A DNA stretch of 64,000 nt from Theobroma cacao (taxonomy: Eukaryota > Streptophyta > Magnoliopsida > Malvales > Malvaceae). Within the stretch, counting starts at the first letter, position 1. Each line of letters starts with the position of its first letter. Location: assembly GCF_000208745.1 (NCBI RefSeq), contig NC_030853.1, positions 31,698,628 through 31,762,627 of the forward strand, in the 5' to 3' direction. Of the stretch, positions 22,001 through 35,572 are shown one piece after another. The translations under genes and the position numbers were made by a program. The notes beneath the pieces were generated by a model, which did no database searches, was not told the DNA's origin, and saw only the letters and a list, made by a program, of their open reading frames with translations.

Positions 22001-25000
22001 AAATTACAAGGCCAAAACAATGCTTTATCATTCACCAAATACTCTTTGGGTAAATGGGAATTATTCAAAGCCTGCGTGGATAGAGAGCTGCTTCTCATGA
22101 AGCGGAATTCATTTGTCTATGTATTCAAAACAGCACAGGTTAGGTTATATTAGCAAAGACTTCCTACTCTGATTCTTCTGCAGCTACTTCCAAATGCCTC
22201 CAACTTATATGTTTCAACCCCCTTTGAACACAGCTCGTAATCACTGCATTCATGACAATGACAGTATTTATACGTACTCAGATCAAAGTGGACTTGATAA
22301 GTGCAAACTATTTGATGGGTTCTATGTACTATACACTTGTCAGACTCATGACTAATGGTGTTGCAGAGCTGTCCTTGACAGTCATCAGACTTCCTATTGT
22401 CGACAAACAAAGAGCATTCTACCTGTACCCACCATGGGCTTATTCTATCCCAGCCTCCATCTTAAAGATTCCTCTATCACTAGCTGATTCTATGCTTTGG
22501 ACAGCTATAACTTACTATGTTATTGGCTATAGTCCTGAAGTGGAAAGGTAAATGTTGTTTTATAATCTGAGGACATCAATATCATGGTGGACTGTCTCTG
22601 TTTCATTCTACTTACATTCTGATTCATCTAACACCTATGGATTTCTAGGTTTTTTTGCCAGTTTCTTCTACTATTTGCCCTGCATCAAGCATCAACATCC
22701 ATGTGTCGCTTCATTGCCTCAGTTTTTCGTACAATGGTTGTTGCAACAACTGTTGGTTCTGTGATTTTGGTACTGATGTTCATCTTTGGGGGCTTCATTC
22801 TTCCGCGATGTAAGTCAAGACATTCTTTCTTTTTCCAAAGCTCAACAGCTAGACTAATGGGCAGAGCTCTTTTCTGTACAGCTGCTTTACCACCTTGGTT
22901 GAGGTGGGGATTCTGGCTTTCTCCCATGACATACGGGGAAATAGGTATATCACTGAATGAATTCCTTGCTCCACGCTGGCAAAAGGTGCAGTTATGATGA
23001 CAGAAACTATTCATTCCTAGTTAGGGGCATTGATTGATTAATAACTTGGGGTTTGATATCATTTTGTAGGTCTCAGAGGGAAATTCAACCATAGGGAAGG
23101 ATGTTCTAACCAGTCATGGCTTGAATTTTGAAGGCTATTTCTATTGGATATCATTTGGGGCATTGCTTGGCTTCACATTACTTTTTGAATTTGGATTTAT
23201 ATTAGCTTTAACTTACTTAAAACGTAAGTCCATTTTAATCAATTATCTGCACAAAAAAACAAAAAAAAGAAGAAGATTTTCTCTGCTCATCTACCTGTAG
23301 TTTTTTTGATGATGCAGCTCCAAAGATGTCTCAAGCTATAATATCAAAGAAAATCTGGTTCTCTCAAATTCACCAAAGAGAACCTGGCAAGGTTACTACA
23401 GAGGTAGACACTGGGTCAACTGCTGTTCCTCAAACTACACCAGAAACAAGTAAGATAAAATTGTTGCTAAAATTGTTGCTAAAATTGTTGCTTAATATTG
23501 AACATTCAATATAATGAACAACAACCTTTCATTTTATACAATATGATGCAAATATATGATTGGTGATACAGCGAGAAAGGTCCTCCCATTTCAGCCATTA
23601 ACTGTAGCATTCAAGGATGTGCGATATTCTGTAGATACGCCTATGGTAATTAAGTTAAACCATTGGTATGGAATAACTATAATGAATTTTTAGATCCAAG
23701 AAGTTTTATCTTCATTATTTGTTCCTTCTGCTCAGGAAATGAGAAAGCACGGGTTCAAGGAGAAGAAGCTTCAGCTACTTCATGATATTACAGGAGCATT
23801 TAGGCCTGGGATTCTTACAGCTCTGATGGGTGCCAGTGGAGCTGGGAAAACAACTCTCATGGATGTTCTTTCCGGAAGGAAAACTTGTGGAATCATTGAA
23901 GGAGATATAAGAATAGGAGGGTATCCTAAAATCCAGAAGACATTTGCAAGAATATCAGGATACTGTGAGCAGAATGACACACACTCTCCCCAGATTGCTG
24001 TTGAAGAATCCATCGTTTTTTCAGCATGGCTGCGGTTACCTCCAGAGACCGACGTGAAAACAAGAAGAGTATGGCGTTCTCTCCAAAAATATCTACAAAA
24101 GGCGGAATTTTTACTATTGAACAGATTTCATTATGATGAAAACCTGCAAAAAAGTACTCTTTCAAGCTGTCTATTCTTAATCTGTCATGCAGAGATTTGT
24201 AGAAGAAGTCATTGAAACTATGGAGCTTCATGATATAAGAGATTACTTGGTTGGCACACCTGGCCAGAGTGGCCTGTCTACTGAACAGCGTAAAAGGCTA
24301 ACAATTGCAGTGGAGCTTGTTTCTAATCCATCAGTTATATTCATGGATGAGCCCACATCAGGTTTAGATGCCAGAGCAGCTGCTATTGTGATGCGTGCAG
24401 TAAAGAATGTAGCCGATACAGGAAGGACAATAGTTTGTACCATCCACCAACCAAGCATTGATGTGTTTGAGGCATTCGATGAGGTACAGGTTACTGTCTT
24501 CTTCATATAAGTGTAACTTATGTTGCACACTATTATAAAATGGTGGAGGCGAAATAAGCTAAGAGTGGCATTTTGCAACTTGCTTTGATGCCATTTTCAT
24601 TGATTTTCTGATATTTCATGCAGACACATGTAGCAACAAAGTCAATATTCATAGGAACAAAGAACTAATCATTACACCAGTTTTCCTCCTTGTTGCCACT
24701 GTTGGTACCATCTTTTAGTTACTAATAGAGACTACCTGTTCCTGCAGTTGATTCTAATAAAAACCGGAGGGCAGATTATTTATTCCGGAGAGTTAGGTCA
24801 TCATTCATGCAAACTTATCAAATACTTCGAGGTATGCAAATATTACCAGCAGTCTGCTTTTTTGTTAACTTCTCCATAGATTATCGATTTTCAATTTATC
24901 TGTGAGAATGTTTTAGTCCACTAAATTGTGTGCACATATAATAGCAACCTGGGCATGTACTTTTATATTTTTTAAATTGCTGACAATTTAAAACAATCAC

Positions 25001-26637
25001 TATCTGAAAGGGTATTCCTGGTGTCCAAAAGATCAAAGATAATTATAATCCAGCTACATGGATGTTAGAAGTTACATCTGCATCAGTGGAAGCAGAACTC
25101 AAATTAGACTTTGCCAGCATTTATAAGGAGTCTCATCTGTACAAGTGAGTAAATGACTACATTATTTGTTGGATTTCAATGGTAAGGACTTTATGTCAGA
25201 TTTAAAATTTGTTAAGCGGTTATACAAGCAATCATCATCCTGTTCTTGGTATACTGAGCTCTTCTATTTGCACATTTTCACCTAAGTGATTTAGGTGCAT
25301 TGTCAAGCATGCATCTAGAGGTTACTGATTAATACTCTACTTTAGAATTGATTCATAACTCAGTCTGTGCATACACCATAGTAAGTTTGTGCAAGTTGAA
25401 TTTTCCCAAAATTAATCTTAGTTGTTACAATTCTCATTCATTAACAGGGAAACTTTAGAATTGGTGAGACAGTTAAGTGAACCTCAGCCAGGTTCAAAAG
25501 ACTTGCACTTTCCCACTCGTTTTCCACAAGGTAGATGGGTACAGTTTAAGGCTTGCCTGTGGAAACAACACTTATCTTATTGGAGAAGTCCTGAATACAA
25601 TCTGGATCGTTTCATATTTATGCTTGTATCGTCCCTGTTGTTTGGAGCAGTCTTTTGGCAAAAAGCAAAACAAATGTAAGCATACAATGAAAGGGGAGAA
25701 GAAAAAAAAGAGATACAAGTTTGACATGCATAAATGACTAACAATATTTTTATTGTTTTTCTGAAGCAACAACGAACAGGATTTATTTAACATACTTGGA
25801 TCAATGTACATTGCTGTCATATTCTTGGGCATAAACAATTGTTCAACAGTTCTACCATATGTGGCAACTGAGCGCACTGTTTTATACCGGGAACAATTTG
25901 CTGGAATGTACTCTCCCTGGGCTTATTCATTTGCACAGGTAACACTACTCCAATAATCTAGGATATGCTTGAATGTTGCGATGGTTTATGCATAATGATA
26001 GGGTCAACATTTTGAACATTACAGGTGGCAATCGAAATACCTTATGTAGCATTGCAAGCAATCCTGTATACTGTGATTACATATCCTGCAATAGGGTATT
26101 ATTGGTCAGCATACAAGGTCCTTTGGTACTTGTATGCATCATTCTGCACATTGCTATATTTCGTATATCTCGGGATGCTTATGGTTTCGTTGAGCTCGAA
26201 TATGGAAATGGCCTCCATATTGGCGACTGCTGTCTACACCATATTGAATCTTTTCTCTGGGTTCCTTATGCCAGGACCGGTAAACCCTTTAATTTTCCAT
26301 CTCCTCTTCTTATGTTATTCACAATTCATGAATTCTCTTCCAAGCAGAAGATAACAACTATATTATGCAGGAAATTCCCAAGTGGTGGATTTGGTGCTAT
26401 TGGATTTGCCCAACATCTTGGTCCCTAAGTGGCCTCCTGACTGCACAGTATGGAAACATTGACAGAGAGGTATCTGTATTTGGGAAGCTCAAAACTGCTA
26501 CTTCTTTCCTAGAAGATTATTATGGTTTTCGTCATGATCATTTAGCCCTTGTTGCTGTTGTTCTCTTTGCTTTTCCGGTTGCCTTTGCATCCCTTTTTGC
26601 CTATTGCATAGGAAAACTAAATTTCCAGAAGAGCTGA
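19043..26637 (+). CDS. PDR-type ABCG transporter, copy 1, short N terminus
   Basis: Full-size ABCG (pleiotropic drug resistance) exporter of the ABCG37/PDR9-like clade; relatives export auxin precursors and phenolics across the plasma membrane. Exons: 19043-19320, 19666-19789, 19985-20070, 20389-20473, 20642-20801, 20897-20973, 21050-21103, 21178-21268, 21472-21773, 21857-22138, 22234-22547, 22649-22809, 22882-22985, 23070-23223, 23318-23449, 23572-23645, 23736-24068, 24193-24483, 24748-24831, 25011-25144, 25448-25675, 25767-25938, 26025-26279 and 26371-26637; phases all join, 1413 residues. NBD1 Walker A is GPPGCGKTT at 169-177, its signature [12 protein letters not shown]2 Walker A is GASGAGKTT near 858, with LSTEQRKRL and IHQPSID. 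Both membrane domains are present. The first about 40 residues found in copies 2 and 3 are missing: a TGA at 19016-19018 precedes the open frame, so the first ATG is 19043 unless an upstream exon exists. Confidence 0.9.
19361..19396. repeat. Microsatellite (TATAC)n
   Basis: About seven TATAC units inside intron 1 of ABCG copy 1. Confidence 0.95.
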
Positions 26638-26810
26638 CTGCAGCATTGCAGGGAAAAACTGTATAGACAGGTAAGACATTTGGATGGCTGCGTATAATAA
26701 GATTACCAAAGATGGTTTCCTTGGATGTGGACACTAGACAGCATCCTGATGTTAAGCAGACTTTTGATTGCACTTAAAAACTTAGGTTTAGTGAATTTGC
26801 ATTATATTGG

Positions 26811-26816
26811 AATAAA
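26811..26816 (+). promoter_or_regulatory. Polyadenylation signal, ABCG copy 1
   Basis: AATAAA 174 bases after the stop codon at 26637. Cleavage would be expected around 26830. Confidence 0.5.
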
Positions 26817-26859
26817 TGGGATGATGTAAATTTAGTAACTTGATTGTTCAGCATCTTTC

Positions 26860-26865
26860 TTTATT
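26860..26865 (-). promoter_or_regulatory. Polyadenylation signal, ABCG copy 2
   Basis: AATAAA on the minus strand, just after the copy 2 stop at 26892. Its expected cleavage site falls around 26840, so the 3' ends of copies 1 and 2 should touch or overlap. Confidence 0.45.
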
Positions 26866-26891
26866 TATACAAAATACCAGCAGTAGAGCTT

Positions 26892-29800
26892 CTACCTCCT
26901 TTGGAAATTTAATCTCCCAATACAATAAGCAAAGAGAGAAGCAAACAGAACAGGGAAGATGATGAGAACAAAAGCAACAACTCCTAAAAAGTTTGGATGA
27001 AAACCAAAATAATCTTCTAAGAAAGCAGAGACCGTCTTAGTTTCTCCAAAAACCAGAATTTCTTTACCAATGTCCCCGTACTGCGAGGTGAGCATGGCAT
27101 TCAGTGACCAAGACGTGGGCGATAAATAATACAGCCAGAGCCACCACTTTGGCATTTTCTGCAACAAGGCATGAACTAATCAGAAACATGTTCTGCGGTT
27201 TCTATCATTTCCATGCATGAGAATGGGACCAGGTTTGATTGACCCGATCTCCCAAAGGCAGGAACCATTCAAGTAGTTACTGTATAGATTAGATAGTTTA
27301 GAAGCTTACTGGTCTTGGCATAATGAACCCAGAGAACAGATTTAGCACGCAGTAGGCAGACGAGGCCACAATGAAGGCCACCTGAATGTTTGGTGTCAAT
27401 GACACCATCATCATCCCTAGGTAGGTGAAGCACAGCAGTGAACAGAACATGCTGTAAAATGACCAGAATATTTTATAGGCTGACCAGTAGTAGCCAATCA
27501 TTGGATATGTGATGATCACATATAGAAACGCAAGGGTAAGCAAGTACGGAATCTCAATTACGACCTACAAATTCAAAACCCATGTCATTAGGGAAAACCT
27601 TCAACTTAATTGCTCAAATTTAAGTGATGAGGGAAGTTTAAACCTGTGCAAATGAGTAGGCCCACGAATTGTACATTCCTGCAAATGTTTCCCGGTACAG
27701 AACTGTCCGCTGCATTGAAATCAAGGGTTGGACTGTCGAGCAACTGTTTATGCCAAAGAAGATTTGTGCTGAATACATCAAACCAAGAACATTGAATAGG
27801 TCTTGTTGGTTATCTCTACAAAAAACAAGAAGGGGATATCACATCAGTCATTGTCTGATGGAATGCTCTTCCAACCATTTATCATTAACATTCAGAGATT
27901 GAATGCAAAGGTGTAAGAAAGATTGTTACTCACATTTTCTTTCCTTGCTGCCAGAACAGTACGCCAAAGAGAACAGATGAGGCAGACAAGAAAAAAATGC
28001 GCGTCAAATTGTATGAAGGACTTCTCCAGTAAGACAAGTGCTGTTTCCACAGGCATGCTTTGAACTGCTCCCAACCATTCTGAGGAAAGCGACTAGGAAA
28101 TTGCAGGTCTTTAGAACCAGGAGGTGGTGAACTCAACTGCTTAACCAACTCTTTATTTTCCCTGTAGTAAGAAGGCCAAAAGAGTTACATGCAAGCCAAA
28201 ATTGAAAATTCCATATGAAGTGAATATCTTTCACCAGATTCATACGTTGTTTACTCATTATTCTATTCAATACAAGCTCATAATGTTGCAGAAAAAAGAA
28301 AAATTTTAGTACAAAATTTTTCCAGTAAATCGACAAAGTGCATGTACTTACTTGAACAAAGTGGAGCTCTTATAAATATCGGCAAAATCTATGCCAGTTT
28401 CAGCCTCTGCAGATTTAGAAGTAACTTCTAACATCCATGTCGCTGGATTATAATTGTCTTTAATCTTGGGCACTCCAGGGATGTTCTACAGCAACAGTAG
28501 CAGAAAGGGAATGTTCATGAGCAATAATTTGTTTCCCAGAGTATTTTGTATCAGACAATAATGGAAAAAATGCACCAACCATCATAGTTCTGAAGTAAGC
28601 TGACCTGAAAGTACTCAATAACTCGACTTGAGTGATGACCCAGTGGTCCAGAATAGATGATGCATCCTCCAGTTTTCATTAAAATCAACTGCCATGAGAG
28701 AAGGACAAAATGAGGGGCCTTTTTTTTTTCTTTGTCCCTCTTGGGGATAGTACAGAGGAAAGCTCGGAAAATCCTTCTTCAGAAAAAGGTGGCAGTTAAC
28801 TTAAATCCCATTTTACATTAAAAGGAAGGATACAAATTACTCTACCTCATCAAATGCCTCGAAGATATGAATACTAGGTTGGTGGATAGTGCAAACAACA
28901 GTTCTTCCAGTTTCAACAACATTCTTCACTGCTCTCATAACAATCGCAGCTGCTCTTGCATCTAAACCTGAAGTGGGTTCATCCATAAACATAATGGATG
29001 GATTGGCAACTAGCTCGACGGCTATGGTCAGCCTTTTACGCTGCTCAGTAGATAACCCATTGACTCCAGGCATGCCTACTAAAGAATCTTTGATTTCATC
29101 AAGCTCTATTGTTTCAAGTACTTCATTTACAAAGTCCTGAAAAAAAAAAAAAAAGAGCAAATTATCGAATTCCCAAGTTTGCAAGATCAAATAAGAAAAC
29201 ATTATTATTTTCCAAGAAAGGTATCATACAGCTTTAGTTTTTAAATCAATATGAGATGGAAGACGCAGCCAAGCAGAAAATATTAGTGATTCTTCTACAG
29301 TGATTTGGGGAGAATGTATATCAGTTTGCTCGCAGTAGCCTGATACCCTGGCAAATATATCTTGAACTTTCAGATACCCACCAATTCTAATCTCTCCTTC
29401 AATTGTACCGCCAGTTTTCCTTCCAGAAAGAACATCCAGAAGTGTTGTTTTACCTGCTCCACTGACACCCATCAATGCTGTTAAGATACCAGGTCTGAAT
29501 GCACCAGTGATATCGGAGAGAAGCCGCAGCTTTCTCTGCTTAAAACCTCGTTTTCTCATTTCCTGATACAAAAATAATGAGACCAGATACCCCAAAACTA
29601 GAATATTTACAACTACATTGGAGTTACAGAGTAAATCTAGCTGTAGGATTGTTACCAAAGGGGTATCAACATAGTACTGCACATCCTGGAATGCCACAGC
29701 TAGGGGCTCGAAAGGCAAAACCATTTTTCCTGTAAAAATTGAACACAATTTTAGATTAACTACACATTTGATGTTAAAGAGCAATATAGACAATACAAAC

Positions 29801-32800
29801 ACCAGTATTAAACATGCTCACCTTTTCTAGTTCCTGCAATACTTCCAGTGTCAGCAGTGCTTTTGCTTTCTTTGTGTATACTACTACTATGTCTGCCATC
29901 TTCTAGTCCTTGTAGTTGAGAGTATCTTTCAAAAGAAATTATAGCACGAGACTTTCCTGGAGCTGAACGTATTTCAACGAATGGATTAGCGCATATGCGC
30001 AAAATATTTGTAGGAGAGGACCTCTCCGGCAGTGCAAGATAAACTTACGCTTCAAGAAAGTCAAAGCCAAGGTAAATATAGCATTGAAAAGCACTGTGAA
30101 TCCAAATAAAGCTGCAATAGATATCCAGTAAAAGTAGCTGTCAAAGTTCAATCCTCGACTTTCTAAAGTTTGTTGTCCTGCGGTTGTGTTTCCAAACTTA
30201 ACCTATAAACAAAGTTAAAGAACTCATCATTGATGGAGGCTCTGATAGATCACAATCATTAAAGATAAGAAGCAGCAAATGGGAAAAAAAAAAGCTTCCA
30301 AAATCCTATTCAAGCGGCTGCTACATGTTAGCACTAGTTTTTCTTGTGCTCAGCTCCTGCCAAAGTCCAAACTGAGATTTAAGCTTAAACTTTTCAAGGA
30401 AAAATTTTCTTGGACACGAGAAATTTAAAAGAAAAAGTTGAAGAGGAAGCAATGCAAGCAGCTTCACGGAACCAACTCAAGCAGCCTGCAATTTTTTGAG
30501 TAGTCAAATGTTACCTTTCCCCACCGATGAGCAAGAAATTCATTCAAGGTCAAGCCTATCTCCCCATATGACATGGGATCAAGCCAAAATCCCCATTTTA
30601 ACCAAGGCGGCATAGATGCTGCAACCATATAAGGGGGAAAATGAAAGATAAAATTCTGAGCATTTATCTAAGCAAAGGATAGTCACATTAATTTGTGAAG
30701 AGCATTTAATGATATTACCTTTTGGGACAATGAAGCCTCCAAATGATGAAATAATCAGTAGTATTACAGAGCCAGCAGTTGTAGAAGCAACTATAGTTTG
30801 GGAGAACGAGGCAATTAAACGGAACATGGATATTGATGATAGGTGCACTCCAAAACATACGAGGAACTGGCGGAAGAACCTGATAGGAACAATACAATAT
30901 ACAAATGAGACACACAGACATACAAATGAATTCAAAATTTATAACTTCAGTACTTTGAAAAGTGAACTGTCAATGCAGGAGTTAAATACATGCTGTGTTA
31001 TTCTTGATTTAATCCATATGTGTTTAATCTAAAAAACAAAAGAAGCTCATTGCTATGCTCCATATAATGCTAAGAGCTGGATGGTTAAAGTCATCAAGCC
31101 TGAAAGTTGATTACTACATCAAAATAGGAGATTCAAAAGTTGGATCTAGACATTATCAACTTCCATTTCAAGTCCATGCAACATAACTAAAAGTTCTATA
31201 TATGGAACTCACCTTCCAACCTCAGGGCTGTAGCCAATGACATAATAAGTGAGAGAAGTCCATAAAAAGGACTCCAAGAGTGAAAGTGGAAATTTTAGGA
31301 TTGCTGCAGGAATTGCATAAGCCCACGCAGGATAGAAGCACAACTCTCTCTGTTTGTAGAAAACTTCAAGTCTTGATACGGTCATGCTCAATTCTGGAAA
31401 TCCATCAACAACTAGTATGATGAGAGTAAAAAATAGAGAACCCATATAATAACTTGCATGGATGAGATCGACAGCCATTTGAGTGCGCAGGAAAATGGTC
31501 ATGGTCATTGAAGCAACTATGACAAGCTGCAGAGAAAAATAATCCAACAATATTGCGTTTAGCTATGAAAGATAAATATGTAAGTTGATCATAGATAATG
31601 AAAGTCTAATTCAAACATGATATTGATTACCTGTACAGACTTAGACACATACACAACAGAATTCCTCTTCATTAGAAGGAATTCCCTCATTGAGCAAGTT
31701 TTAAACAGTTCCCATTTACTTAGCGAGTATGTTTTGAACGATAAAGAATCTTTGCCACTTTGAGTCTTGTTAAATGGCTTTGAAAGCTCCTCATCTAGAC
31801 TCAAGCCAATCTTACATTCTTTGAACTTTTGGATGAACTGGTCAACAGAAACATAGCTGTAAGGTAGTTCTTTATGGTACCAATACTGCACTTGATCTTT
31901 TCTAGAGATTACCTGACCCAGATAAAAAGGGAAACCATCTAAGAAATGAATGAAAAGATGGAAATAAGACAACTATGAACCTCATAAGTATACCTCCTGA
32001 AGGAAGTCAGCAATGCCCTTTCTTTCTGGGCACTTAAATCCACAGTCCTCAAAAAATTTGCAAATAGTAGTGCGTGGGCCATGATACACAACTTTCCCTT
32101 CTGCCATCAGAATAACGTCATCAAAGAGATCAAAGGTCTCTGGTGCAGGCTGAAGAAGTGAAATCAATGCAGTAGCATCAGTGATATGCGCCAAATGCTG
32201 AAGGCAGGATATAATCTGAAAAGTGGTTGAACTGTCAAGGCCATTTGATATTTCATCCATGAATAAAGCTTTTGTTGGCCCCACAATCATCTCCCCTGCA
32301 CTTAAAAGAAAATTGATCCTATTCAACCGAATACCTGGACTTTTATCTGCACTGCATTCTCCAAACAGTTTCTTGCCAAGCAACCAAATGACACAAACCA
32401 GAAAGTCTACCCTCAAATATACACTACCTGTTGTCAATCTCTTCTTTTCACCACCTGAGATTCCTCTTCTTATGGCATCTCCAACCATTATGTCAGAACA
32501 GATGTCAAGTCCAAGAATCTGCAAATACGTTTTTTTTTGTAAAGGAAAAAATGCCACATAAATCCATGTTTCAAGAAGATAATAGTAAACAATACTAAGG
32601 GATTTTGTCCGACCTTCAGAATATAATCTGTTTGAAGGGTACTTTCCGTACCTTCAACTGATATTGCCTGTAAGAAACAATTTCAGATAAGAGCTACATC
32701 AATAGTATACAGAACATTATGCAAAAGAAGGGAAAATCTGTAATAAAATCTTTAAGGAATTGATTTCTATAGTTAAAAGGAATAATCATTTGTTATTTCA

Positions 32801-35572
32801 TAATTATTATTAATACAAAAGTAGCAAAGGAGAGAAAATTGGGCTCAGCTTCAATGAGTTCGTTTTAGTTAGTTACACCAGGTAAAAGCTATCAATTTCA
32901 TATGAGTCACTCAAACCAAATATGAGTTTTGCAGTTATTACTAGGGATTAAGACACTCTATGGTTTTAGCTGAATTTGGTAGCCAAAGACAATGAGAACA
33001 CCAGCAACTATACAATGGTTTAATTAGAAGGTGTAAAAGCTTTCTAATTTATGAGTATCTATCTGCATAAAGTAAAAAAAAAAAAAAAAACAGCGCCTCC
33101 ATTTGAGCAATCTTTTTGAGAATTGAAAATAAAATAGACAAGCTAAATAGTAACCTTCATGTAAGCATCTACATCAGGATTTGGAATTATCCCTGCCCGC
33201 TTCTCTCCTCTGATGACTTCCTTCATGATTTCTTTCATAAGCATACAACAGATTAGCAATTTCATAAACAGTAACTTCATCAAAATCACCATTTATACAT
33301 GGCACTAACCAGCTCTGCTTCCTACACCCTGGAAGCGTGCAGAAAAATCAAGTGTTTCCCTCACTGTCATCTCTGGAGTATGCAGATCATATTGGCTTGT
33401 GTAAGTTGAGGTTTTCTGAGGATTAAACTCGTCCAGTCCATAACCATTGTAAGTTATTTCCCCTGCAACCTTTTGCAGAAGAAAAGACAAAGATAATAAG
33501 CACATTATAGCTTAGCAGTTGAGAAATTAAAATGCTGTAAGTAGTGGCTTGCAACTTCATATGGTGTTTTGGATCCTTCCCTAGGAAAAATTATAGAAAA
33601 ATCAGTGGAAGACAGTAAACCAAGATTAACAAACAAAAATGATTCAGGGGAAGAAGTAATAAAAAAAATTATAGCAAGTCCAATCTTAAATCACATAGAC
33701 ACCATGATCACATTTACAGTAAAGCATGGTATGATTTTTACTGAAAACATATTCTGCATTTATCCAAGGAAAACTATCGACAACAATATTAGCTGCAATG
33801 TTAATGTGAGCGAATTCACCAAAGTGTCAATTGCCAAATTCAAACTAATAAACCCAGAACCACTGGATAAAGTCTATGCATACGTTACACGACCAATTAC
33901 TCTAAAACCAAATATCAGTCCATACACCATGGAGTGATAGTGCAGTAATTTTTCCTTTTGCTCTAGTTTTCCTTAAGTTTTTTACTTTGACCCATAACTG
34001 CTTGTATAGACTTTAAAATCGAAAGGGTTAAGGAAATGTTAGCATTGGGACTTTAAAATTATTCAAATAAGACATTGATGTCACCTCGAGAGATGATTGC
34101 CTTAGTTTCCCAGCAAGCGCCATCAATAATGTAGTTTTGCCACATCCTGGAGGGCCAAGCAATAAAGTCATCCTAGATGGAATGGAATCCAAACAGAAGT
34201 TAGTCAACCTTGTTTGAATATGAAAAAAAGGCTTTATCTCTTCCCTTGTTGAATTAAAAATGAAAAGAAAAAGAAAAAGAGAGATCCATTCGAAGGGGGA
34301 GCAATAAAATAAATTCCCACCCCTCCCACACTTGATCTTATTATTAATGATTTCGTTGGTCTACCTTCCAGGTTTTAGGATGCCGCTGACATCCTTTAGG
34401 ATGCTTATCTTGGCTTCTTGTTTTGAACCTAACAGATTGGCTACACCCTGTTACAACATTAGAGAGCATAAATAAAGAAGCAACTTGCAAACTGAAAAAG
34501 ATATAGAAACTACCATTATAAGAAATTGAAATTGTAAAGTCAAGGTGTAGACATGAGCAAAGACAGGTCAACTACACAAGATTTGATTACAAGCAAGCCA
34601 AACAACAGTTTACCAACCACCACAACCTTAAACTGAAGTTTAGCCTTGAGGATCCTTAGCGTGTGGAACAATAAGGCGATAATAGACTAAGATCCCCATA
34701 AAATGCACAGTAACATCTGGTTGTCAATTATTTAAGATTTCAATAACCAAAAGCAGAAAAGCCAAGATTGATACATACATAGGATATAAATGCTTGACCC
34801 GTATCAGGAACTACTACATATAAGAAAGGCTGAAATTTGTAAATTCCAGGATTTTAGATACTGAAAAATCAAAATGGTGATCTACAAATCTGTTGTAACT
34901 TTGGGAATCTATGCATTTAATGAGCACTGGTACTTACAGAAAACACACTTTTAGTGGCATTCCAGAGAGTGGGAAGAGGTTTGCCATGAACCAACTGGCA
35001 CTCAGCATGAACACACAGATTTTTATACCTCACTTCCACAATAGGCAACTGTACTCCAGCCCTGAAAATTAAACATATTCCAATCATGAATCAGAAAAGA
35101 ATATCCATCAATGCCATAGCCAAGATACTTTTAACTGAGAGAGATGGAGAGAGCAAAGACGGAAGGGAAAATAACGTTACCTGTCAATTCTGTCCCTAAG
35201 CTTTTGCAACAATCGCAGGTTATCATGCTCAATGTGTTTTATGAGATTATCTATGAACATATGCCGCTCATCAGCTCCAAGTTTGGTGACATTAATAACT
35301 CGTTTCCCTCTGATATTCCCGGTGTCTGCCTTTCCGTCTTCCCTTTTGTCATCAAACAAAGCCGTAGTAACCCTTTCAAACGTTGGTAGTCTCTGAACTG
35401 CGGCCCATTGCAACTCATATTCATCATTATCATCAACTTCACAATGATGTTCAGAAATCACACTACGTAAACTTGACACCTGACTTCTGAATGAGGACCT
35501 TATGCTCCTTCCTATCTCTGCTAACTCAATTCGCATGGATTCAATCTCATCCGAACCCTCCAGTTGGGCCAT
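26892..35572 (-). CDS. PDR-type ABCG transporter, copy 2, with altered ATP-site motifs
   Basis: Full-size ABCG/PDR exporter, ABCG37/PDR9-like, predicted at the plasma membrane. Exons: 35572-35181, 35061-34938, 34447-34365, 34172-34085, 33469-33310, 33231-33155, 32667-32614, 32518-32428, 32295-31994, 31912-31631, 31526-31213, 30879-30719, 30618-30515, 30202-30049, 29962-29822, 29729-29656, 29562-29230, 29136-28846, 28688-28605, 28485-28352, 28161-27934, 27815-27644, 27564-27310 and 27158-26892; all phases agree, 1454 residues. NBD1 Walker A is GPPGCGKTT at 206-214; NBD2 Walker A is GVSGAGKTT near 899. The NBD1 signature reads ISGGEKKRL instead of ISGGQ, and NBD2 has HQPSIHIF where copies 1 and 3 have HQPSID. 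The start ([13 protein letters not shown]) was chosen by match to copy 3; an in-frame upstream ATG at 35695 is less likely. Intron 4 holds an unexplained ORF. Confidence 0.93.
33545..33937 (+). other. Unidentified ORF inside intron 4 of ABCG copy 2, antisense to it
   Basis: An open frame of about 130 codons on the plus strand with no ATG at its start (the first in-frame Met lies well inside). It is A-rich and ends in the acidic-basic mix [10 protein letters not shown] followed by TGA. The matching intron of copy 3 does not contain it, although the sequence next to exon 4 is alike in both, so it looks inserted. I do not recognise the protein. A chance ORF is quite possible in DNA of this composition. 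Confidence 0.3.

Noticed and set aside
22552..22764. Apparent frameshift in ABCG copy 1 exon 12
   Set aside because: The frame that reads through the intron is wrong. Splicing at 22547|22649 restores the normal protein with no indel.
24061..24192. Apparent loss of a donor at the end of ABCG copy 1 exon 17
   Set aside because: A GT donor at 24069 and a CAG acceptor at 24190-24192 join in phase to give KTRRRFVEE, matching the paralogues.
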